A stretch of 64,000 nucleotides of DNA, taken from the NCBI GenBank assembly GCA_963810485.1, contig CAWENQ010000003.1, positions 744,001 through 808,000 of the forward strand, in the 5' to 3' direction. The notes under the pieces were generated by a model. It worked only from the letters and a program-made list of their open reading frames with translations. It made no database searches and had not been told where the DNA came from. Shown here one piece after another: positions 58,208 to 64,000 of this stretch. Positions within the stretch are counted from its first letter, which is position 1. Each line of letters begins with the position of its first letter. The position numbers and the translations under genes are program-made. Source of the stretch: DATKFM01 sp963810485. GTDB lineage: Bacteria > Pseudomonadota > Alphaproteobacteria > Dongiales > Dongiaceae.

Positions 58208-59563
58208 TCCGCCTTGCGCGATTTTCTCTGCCCGTTCTTCATCGCCGGAACCATTGCCTCCGCGCCATTACGCAAAGGCACGAAATCGAACTTCAGCATC
58301 TTCAGCGCCCGCAGATAGCGGCGGCGCAGTTCCGCGCGGGATTTGGCCCCCAGATTGATCCAGCCATAGCGGAAACTGTAGCTATCCTGCATGAGGTCGG
58401 ACAGCCGGTCGCCCTCCTCCGCGGTCAGCACTACATCGGTGCCCGGGATCTTTTTCTTCACCTGCTGCAGCCTGCGCTGCGACGGCAGGCGCCGCACCAG
58501 ACAGTCATCCGCCCGCCGCAGCACGCAGCTCGCTGAATAGGTGAACACGCTTTTGTCCGCGCAAGACGGTATCGGCAATCCAGCCGCCGCCCGCACCACA
58601 TGCTGATACAGCGACTGGCCGCTGACATTGGCATAGAGATCGGTAAATTGCGGGCTGAGCCGCGGATTGACCTCGATAATCTTCGGCTCTCCGCCCTTGG
58701 GATCGGCGAAGAATTCCATGTTGAACAGGCCATGGCGATAGCCGAGCTCCAGGATGACCCGCTCGGCAATAGCTGACATTTGCCGCTGTGCGCGGCGCGG
58801 CAAGCGGCTCGGCAATTCGAAGCGTGCGAAGCTCACCCGGTTCGGCAGGCGGATGGAGTTCGACGATGCCCAGCAGATGGAACCGCCCGTTCTCCATCAG
58901 CCCATCCAGCGTGCATTGATGCCCGCTCATCAGCTCCTCGGCGATCAGCCAGTTGCCGCTGACGGCGCCATAATGCCCGTTGAGCGGCGCAGGACCGAGC
59001 GCCAGCATTTCATTGAACGCCCTGGCATAGGGCGGCAACTCCCGTCGCGCCTTTTCCTGCGCGGCGAGAAATTCGTTCAGATTGTTGATCCGATGACCGA
59101 GGAACGACATGGCGCCCTTCACCGGCTTCAGCCAGAAGGGAAACGCCAACTTCAGGTCAGCGGTCCGGTAGTCCCGGCCCGGATCGATAATCTGGAATCT
59201 GGGAACGCTCGCCACGGCAGCCTTGCGCTGAAACACCCGGCTCCAGACCTTGTGGCTCGCGGTCAACGCCGATTGCAGGCTGGCCCCCGGCAGCTTCAAC
59301 CTGTTGGCAATCGCCAGCGACAGCAGGCTCGCGGGATAATCGTCGAACGCAACGACGCCGGCCGCATCCGGAAAGCGCTGCCGCGCTTCGTATACCGCCT
59401 GGCGAATGAATTTGCCCGGCTGGCAGAGCAAGGGATCGTCGGCCTCGACGAAACTCCCCAGATCTTCGAAATGGAACCGCTCCCCCTCGACCTGGGACAG
59501 CCATTCTTCTTCCCTACTCGATACGCCAACCATCAGGATCAGGCGCTGTTCGCCCCTGCTCAT
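58204..59563 (-). pseudogene. ATP-grasp ligase-like protein, one frameshift
   Basis: The start MSRGEQRLILMVGVSSREEEW at 59563 has GAGGG upstream. The first frame gives a pre-ATP-grasp domain and the ATP-binding KPVKGAMSFLGHRINN segment. It shifts at 58859-58860, where GTCGAACTCC read as GTCGACTCC restores IVDSIRLPNRVSFARFELP. The second frame then supplies the metal-binding FNMEFFADPKGGEPKIIEVNPRLSPQF and the C terminus. The repaired protein has about 450 residues. ATP-grasp enzymes join a carboxylate to an amine or thiol, so an amino-acid or acid addition to a lipid head group is conceivable. The single extra A is probably a sequence error. Confidence 0.82.
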
Positions 59564-59697
59564 GACACCCCCTCGAAATTCCGTTTTGCCGCGATCCGTA
59601 ACGCCGTTGATCGGCCCCGATTCACCGGCCACTATATTTTGCGCAGTCGGCCGCGGGCCGCAACCTCTCCTTTGCAGGATCGGAAGTCTTTCAACTG

Positions 59698-60138
59698 ATG
59701 ACCGCAGCGAATGCCACAATTCTTAAATTCGGCTATCCCGCAACGTTGATTGCCGAATATCCCGAATGGTTGGTTCTGCTCCGCCCGCAACAGGTGACGG
59801 CCGGCGCCCTGGTCCTCGCCCATCGTGGCGATGAACAGGCGTTTTCCGATCTATCTCCGGCCGCCTTCGCCGGGCTGGAACATGCCATCCGTGATATCGA
59901 GCGTAACCTGAAAGCCCTGGTACAGTATGAACGGATCAACTATCTGATGCTGATGATGGTCGATCCACATGTGCATTTCCATGTGATACCGCGCTATGCC
60001 GGAAGCCGGGCCATCGCCGGCATGGAGGTGGCCGATCATGGCTGGCCGAGGACGCCGGAGTTGACCAAGTTCCTGCAACCAGCTGCCGCGGACCTGGCGC
60101 GAGTCGCCCAGAGCATCCGTACCTCTTGGCATCACTAG
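59698..60138 (+). CDS. HIT-family nucleotide hydrolase
   Basis: The 146-residue protein has the histidine triad H-x-H-x-H in DPHVHFHVIPRY, preceded by NYLMLMMVDP, and an N-terminal LLRPQQVTAGALVLAHRGDEQAFSDL segment typical of diadenosine-polyphosphate-hydrolase-like HIT proteins. It cleaves nucleotide phosphoramidates, phosphoesters or nucleotidyl-sugars in the cytoplasm. It ends 2 bases before lptF, so the two are probably co-transcribed. Its link to lipid export may be incidental, or it may recycle a nucleotide by-product of head-group transfer. Confidence 0.88.
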   Translation: MTAANATILKFGYPATLIAEYPEWLVLLRPQQVTAGALVLAHRGDEQAFSDLSPAAFAGLEHAIRDIERNLKALVQYERINYLMLMMVDPHVHFHVIPRYAGSRAIAGMEVADHGWPRTPELTKFLQPAAADLARVAQSIRTSWHH

Positions 60139-60140
60139 GC

Positions 60141-61328
60141 ATGAAAACCCTCGACCGCTACATCCTGGCAAGGACCATGTGGCCGCTGGCCGGCTGCATC
60201 GCCGTGGCGCTGGTCGCCCTGCTGCTGGAGCGGATGGTGCGGCTGCTGGATCTGGTGGTCAACAAGGGCGGCCCGTTCTTCCTCATCCTGAAGATGCTGG
60301 CCAACCTCATTCCGCATTATCTGGGCATCGCCATTCCCGCCGCCTTTTTCGTCGGCATACTCGTCGCAATCATGCGCATGAGCGGCGACAGCGAGCTCGA
60401 CGCGATCCATGCCATGGGCGTCGGTCTGCGCCGCATGCTGGTGCCGCTGATGGGGCTGGCGATCCTGTTGACGATCTGCAGCGCCATCGTCATCGGTTAT
60501 CTGCAGCCCTACACGCGCTACGCCTATCAGGCGCTGATCTACACCGTGACCCACACGGCCTGGAATACGGCATTGGAACGCGGAACTTTCTTCACCGGCC
60601 TCGGCGACATGACGATCATGGTCGAGGGGCTGTCCGACAGCGGCCGCCAGCTCAACGGTATCTTCCTCTACAATGAAAAGCCCGACGGCAGCACGACGAC
60701 CACGACGGCCGAAACCGGAAAGCTCTACCGAGAACGCTCGGGCATGGATCTGATCTTGCGCCTGCAGAAGGGCATCTGGATCCAGACCTCTCCCGACGGC
60801 AAGAAATCCACGGTGCTGTCCTTCGATCAGTTCGACGTGCCGCTGGAGCAAGCGCTGGGCACGTCGGTGTTCCGCGAACGCGGGCAGCGCGAACGCGAGC
60901 TGACCTTGAGCGAGCTCTGGGATCAGCGGGCAGCGCCGCCCGCCGGCCTGACCCGCGAGAAGGTCGAGGCCGAGATTCACAGCCGCCTCGTCCGCATCGC
61001 ATCGGTGCTCTTCCTGCCGTTTCTGGCGATGCCTCTGGGTATCGGCAGCCGCCGCGCCCGCCGCTCGGTCGGCCTGGTAGTCGGCCTGATCCTTCTGCTA
61101 TTTTACCATCACCTGCTGCAGTTCGCCGAAAGTCTCGCGGATAACGGCGTGCTTCCCGCCACCATCGCGCTGTGGACGCCCTTCTTCGGCCTCGTCGCGC
61201 TCAGCATCTGGGCCTTCCATACATCGGCAACCCGGCCCGGCTACAACCCGGTCACCGCGCTGATCGATCGTATCGGTGAGTTAGGGGAATGGACCCGCCG
61301 ACTGTTCGTCAGGGGCGCGCCCGCATGA
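60141..61328 (+). CDS. lptF: LptF-type lipopolysaccharide export permease
   Basis: LptF and LptG form the transmembrane pump that extracts LPS from the inner membrane with LptB. This 395-residue protein starts MKTLDRYILARTMWPL, has two N-terminal helices, the conserved MRMSGDSELDAIHAMGVGLRRML coupling segment, a periplasmic beta-jellyroll (about residues 130-260) and C-terminal helices (SVLFLPFLAMPLG, SVGLVVGLILLLFYHHLLQ). Its stop overlaps the lptG start (ATGA). The neighbourhood is unusual: a HIT gene before, and a hydroxylase and acyltransferase after, instead of lptD and surA. It may be dedicated to sphingolipid transport. Confidence 0.9.
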   Translation: MKTLDRYILARTMWPLAGCIAVALVALLLERMVRLLDLVVNKGGPFFLILKMLANLIPHYLGIAIPAAFFVGILVAIMRMSGDSELDAIHAMGVGLRRMLVPLMGLAILLTICSAIVIGYLQPYTRYAYQALIYTVTHTAWNTALERGTFFTGLGDMTIMVEGLSDSGRQLNGIFLYNEKPDGSTTTTTAETGKLYRERSGMDLILRLQKGIWIQTSPDGKKSTVLSFDQFDVPLEQALGTSVFRERGQRERELTLSELWDQRAAPPAGLTREKVEAEIHSRLVRIASVLFLPFLAMPLGIGSRRARRSVGLVVGLILLLFYHHLLQFAESLADNGVLPATIALWTPFFGLVALSIWAFHTSATRPGYNPVTALIDRIGELGEWTRRLFVRGAPA

Positions 61329-62398
61329 GCCGTACGGTCGTCCGCTATGTGTCGCGGCTGTTCATCGTGCATCTGCTGCCGATCCTCGTCGGCTTCGTCG
61401 CCATGCTGCAGATTCTCGATCTGCTCAACAGTGCCGACGACATCACGGCGCGGCACGGCAGCAACCTTTCCGCCCTTGCCACCTATGCCGTCCTGCGGCT
61501 GCCGCAACTGGTCAATCTGATGCTGCCCTTCGCAGTGCTCATGGCCGCCCTGCTCTGTCTGGCGCGCCTGGTGCGGGGCAATGAGATCATCGCGCTCAAG
61601 GCCGGTGGCTTCTCCTTCTACAAGCTGCTCTTCGCCTTTGTTCCCATCGCGATGATCACCGGCGCGCTCTACTTTATCGTGAACGACCAGCTCGTTCCTT
61701 GGGCGGCGGACCGGTTGGCGACCTGGGATGCGGCGCCCAACGCGCCGAAGGCTAATTCGGCGCCGGTCTGGCTGCGTGACGGCCAGGTCCTCGTTGGCGT
61801 CGAGGGCGTCTCCGAGGAAGGCCACGTCCTGACCAACCTGCGGATATTCGAGCGCAACGACAAGGGCATCCTGACGCAGCAAATCACCGCCCAGAAGGCC
61901 GTCAATCAGGACGGAAAGTGGACCTTCTTCGATACCTGGCGCTTCGATATGCGCGAGCAGCAGAACACGGAAGCGATCTATGCCGCGCGGCTGCCATGGG
62001 AGACTTTGCTGACACCGGCGCATTTCGCCAACCTCGCCACCGACCCCGCCACGCTTTCCTTCCGCGACCTCGTGCAATTCATCATCAAGCCCAATGTCGG
62101 CGCCCGCGCGGTCTATTTTTACGAAACCTGGATGTATCACAAGCTGATGCTGCCGTTCTCGCTGCTGGTGATGATCCTGCTGGCGGCGCCCGTGGCACAG
62201 GGTTTGCAGCGGCAGGGCGGCATGGCGACCGGCTTGGCGCTGGGAGTGGCACTGGGCTTTCTCTACTTCGTCTGCCAGGGCCTCATGCTGACCCTCGGCG
62301 AGACCGGCGCCATGTCGCCGCTAATCGCCGCGTGGGCGCCGCCGCTGCTGTTCGGTGCCCTCGGCACGTTCTGGCTCCTCCGGGTTGAGGGTTACTAG
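61325..62398 (+). CDS. lptG: LptG-type lipopolysaccharide export permease
   Basis: The 357-residue partner of LptF starts MSRTVVRYVSRLF at the ATGA overlap. It shows helix 1 (FIVHLLPILVGFVAML), LMAALLCLARLVRGNEIIALKAGGFSFYKLL (the coupling segment that meets LptB), a periplasmic domain around residues 120-250, and final helices in MLPFSLLVMILLAAPVAQGLQRQG. LptG relatives commonly end in an ELR/SFWLL-type segment, as seen here. The coupling to LptF is clear; whether this pair is the only Lpt permease of the organism or a second set cannot be decided from the window. Confidence 0.9.
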   Translation: MSRTVVRYVSRLFIVHLLPILVGFVAMLQILDLLNSADDITARHGSNLSALATYAVLRLPQLVNLMLPFAVLMAALLCLARLVRGNEIIALKAGGFSFYKLLFAFVPIAMITGALYFIVNDQLVPWAADRLATWDAAPNAPKANSAPVWLRDGQVLVGVEGVSEEGHVLTNLRIFERNDKGILTQQITAQKAVNQDGKWTFFDTWRFDMREQQNTEAIYAARLPWETLLTPAHFANLATDPATLSFRDLVQFIIKPNVGARAVYFYETWMYHKLMLPFSLLVMILLAAPVAQGLQRQGGMATGLALGVALGFLYFVCQGLMLTLGETGAMSPLIAAWAPPLLFGALGTFWLLRVEGY

Positions 62399-62506
62399 CT
62401 ACTAATATGCTGCGGCAGCCCACCCCAGCTACAACCCGTTGCGCTGGCTGGATTCTCTTCGCGCCCTTGGGTTGCGAAAAAACGCTCGGGAGATTAGATT
62501 CCCTGC

Positions 62507-63367
62507 ATGCGGCGATTCGCCGCCTCTTGGCTTATGACCGCCACGGAGCATTCCTTGGCTACCCTGTGGAAGACGCGTACGCATAATCTCGGCCGGATGG
62601 ATATGGCCGACCTGATCCTGGCGTTCGTCACCTACCCGACCGTACACGCTTATGTCCTACTCGCGTTGATTAGCGTGGGAATCACCATCTATCTGCTGCC
62701 AGGCGCATCGCTGCTTGATCTGGCGATTGCCGTGGCGCTGGCCATCGCCGTCTATCCCTTGGCCTGGTACCTGATTCACCGCTTCATGCTGCACGGCCAG
62801 TATCTATACAAGTCACGCTGGACCGCGGCGGTGTGGAAGCGCATCCATTTCGATCATCACCAGGATCCGCACGATCTGCGCGTGCTGTTCGGCGCGCTCT
62901 ACACCACGCTGCCGACGATCGCGATCATCACCATCACCGTCGGCTGGCTCGTCGCCGGACCGGCCGGCGGCGCCATCGCGTTCGCCACCGGCCTGCTGAC
63001 CACCTGCTTCTACGAATTCGCCCATTGCGTGCAGCATCTGAACACCACGCCGAAAACGAAGTTCATGCAGCGCGTGAAGCGACTGCATCTCTCCCACCAC
63101 TTCCACAATGAGCAGGGCAATTTCGGCATCACGAATTTCAACTGGGACCGCTTACTCGGCACCTATTACGGCAAGGCCAAAAACGTCGGCCGCAGCGCCA
63201 CCGTGTTTAACCTCGGCTATACGGCGGAAATGGCGAATAAGTATCCCTGGGTCCAGGAACTCTCCGGCGGCGTTCGCCGTGACGGCGGCCCTCGGCCCTC
63301 CGGCGACGAGCGCATAGTGGGCGGGGAAATGGCCGCCGGTAGCGGGCCGGCAACGGCCGGGTCATGA
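62507..63367 (+). CDS. Membrane fatty-acid-hydroxylase/sterol-desaturase family protein
   Basis: The 286-residue protein has about four helices and the histidine boxes of di-iron hydroxylases: HRFMLHG, HFDHHQDPHD, EFAHCVQH and HLSHHFHNEQGNFG. Enzymes of this family hydroxylate fatty acyl chains, sphingoid bases or carotenoids. In this locus hydroxylation of the sphingoid base or of the N-acyl chain is a natural guess. The start could be an internal Met (62534 or 62597). The last codons overlap the next gene by 4 bases (ATGA), so it is co-translated with the acyltransferase-like protein. Confidence 0.85.
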   Translation: MRRFAASWLMTATEHSLATLWKTRTHNLGRMDMADLILAFVTYPTVHAYVLLALISVGITIYLLPGASLLDLAIAVALAIAVYPLAWYLIHRFMLHGQYLYKSRWTAAVWKRIHFDHHQDPHDLRVLFGALYTTLPTIAIITITVGWLVAGPAGGAIAFATGLLTTCFYEFAHCVQHLNTTPKTKFMQRVKRLHLSHHFHNEQGNFGITNFNWDRLLGTYYGKAKNVGRSATVFNLGYTAEMANKYPWVQELSGGVRRDGGPRPSGDERIVGGEMAAGSGPATAGS

Positions 63368-64000
63368 ATAGCGTGACCGCGGCTCCGGCCGCGGCGTCCA
63401 GCGGTACATCGCCCATCCGCGTCGAACCCGTGCGCAATGCCGCTGATCTGCGTCAGTTCATCCGCTTGCCTGGGCTCATCTACCGCGGGCACCCCGCCTA
63501 TGTCGCGCCCCTGGAGCTGGAGCGACTGGATGCCCTGCGCCAGGACAAGAATCCGTTCTACCAGCATGCCAGCGGCGAATACTGGCTGGCCTACAGGGAC
63601 AGCCGGCCCGTCGGCCGCATCAGCGCCCAGGTCGACCGCCTCTCGCTGGAGCGCCACGGCGCCGATCTCGGCCATTTCGGCAATATCGACGGTGAAGATG
63701 ATCCGGCGGTGTTCAATGCGCTGCTGGAGACCGCTGCAGCCTGGCTGAAGACCCAGGGCATGCGGCGAATGCTCGGTCCGTTCAGCTTGAGCATCAATGA
63801 AGAGATCGGCGTGATGGTCGAAGGTTTCGACTCACTGCCGATGATGTTCATGCCCTACCATCCGCCCTATGTCGGCCGGAATCTGGACGCCCTCGGATTC
63901 GCCAAGGCGAAGGACGTGGTCGCCTACGATCTGCGCATCCCCCGGGAGACTCCGGCGGCGGTCACGCATTTCTCGTCCCGCGCGGGCAAGAGCGGCCGCC
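63364..64000 (+). CDS. N-acyltransferase-like protein, candidate bacterial ceramide synthase (partial)
   Basis: The frame opens at the ATGA overlap with the hydroxylase gene and runs to the window edge (212 codons, no stop). After 15 Ala/Ser-rich residues it shows GNAT-like features: LRQFIRLPGLIYRGHPAYVAPL, EYWLAYRDSRPVGRISAQVDRLSLE, and a second half beginning GMRRMLGPFSLSINEEIGVMVEGFDSLPMMFMPYHPPY. Proteins with this layout occur beside spt in sphingolipid-making bacteria, and Caulobacter ceramide synthase (bCerS) is a GNAT-type acyltransferase encoded near spt. From memory and context it would N-acylate the sphingoid base. The gene is cut by the window end. Confidence 0.75.
   Translation, partial: MNSVTAAPAAASSGTSPIRVEPVRNAADLRQFIRLPGLIYRGHPAYVAPLELERLDALRQDKNPFYQHASGEYWLAYRDSRPVGRISAQVDRLSLERHGADLGHFGNIDGEDDPAVFNALLETAAAWLKTQGMRRMLGPFSLSINEEIGVMVEGFDSLPMMFMPYHPPYVGRNLDALGFAKAKDVVAYDLRIPRETPAAVTHFSSRAGKSGR

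Overview
This 64 kb window is a chromosomal segment of a high-GC alphaproteobacterium, most like Rhodospirillales and their relatives. The evidence is the sigma-54-driven glnB-glnA pair, the ParE, RhlE and LptF/LptG sequences, the dense GC-rich coding, and a serine palmitoyltransferase of the Sphingomonas/Caulobacter type. I see no tRNA or rRNA gene, insertion sequence, integrase, CRISPR array or replication origin.

Layout. 0-10 kb is housekeeping: the end of an aminotransferase, an exported protein, an esterase, glnB-glnA, a SleB-like hydrolase, a thioesterase, a YcaQ/AlkX-type glycosylase and parE. 10-14.4 kb holds a LuxR-type regulator, a long AT-richer intergenic region and a large RTX protein. 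14.4-19 kb has a peroxiredoxin-like/prolyl-hydroxylase fusion, a lipoprotein, an isochorismatase-like hydrolase, rhlE and a stand-alone AsnC ligand-binding domain. 19-31 kb is a catabolic and uptake region: BetI-like TetR regulator, NDP-forming acyl-CoA synthetase, acyl-CoA dehydrogenase, two class III aminotransferases and a polyamine-type ABC importer. A Crp-type regulator follows. 32-40 kb contains pbpC with its alpha-2-macroglobulin partner. 40-49.6 kb is a surface-glycan region with a glycosyltransferase/ELM1 fusion, pseB-pseC, an aminotransferase, an aldo/keto reductase and an ABC exporter.

The most interesting part is 49.7-64 kb, which reads as a sphingolipid factory. It encodes a fatty-acyl-AMP ligase, a CerR-like reductase, a dedicated acyl carrier protein and serine palmitoyltransferase. 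A head-group module follows (polymerase-beta-fold nucleotidyltransferase, lipid kinase, CDP-alcohol phosphotransferase with an extra N-terminal domain). Then come a metallophosphoesterase, an ATP-grasp enzyme, a HIT protein, lptF-lptG, a fatty-acid-hydroxylase-like membrane protein and, at the right edge, an N-acyltransferase-like protein that could be the ceramide synthase. Together they could make an acylated, head-grouped sphingolipid and pass it to an Lpt-type exporter.

Two cross-cutting observations. First, four TGTG-N8-CAC(A) palindromes lie in intergenic DNA, two of them flanking a Crp-family gene whose recognition helix keeps the Crp R-E-x3-R pattern. Second, five genes between 25 and 59 kb carry seven single frameshifts, several in short homopolymers, which suggests base-level sequence errors rather than true gene decay.
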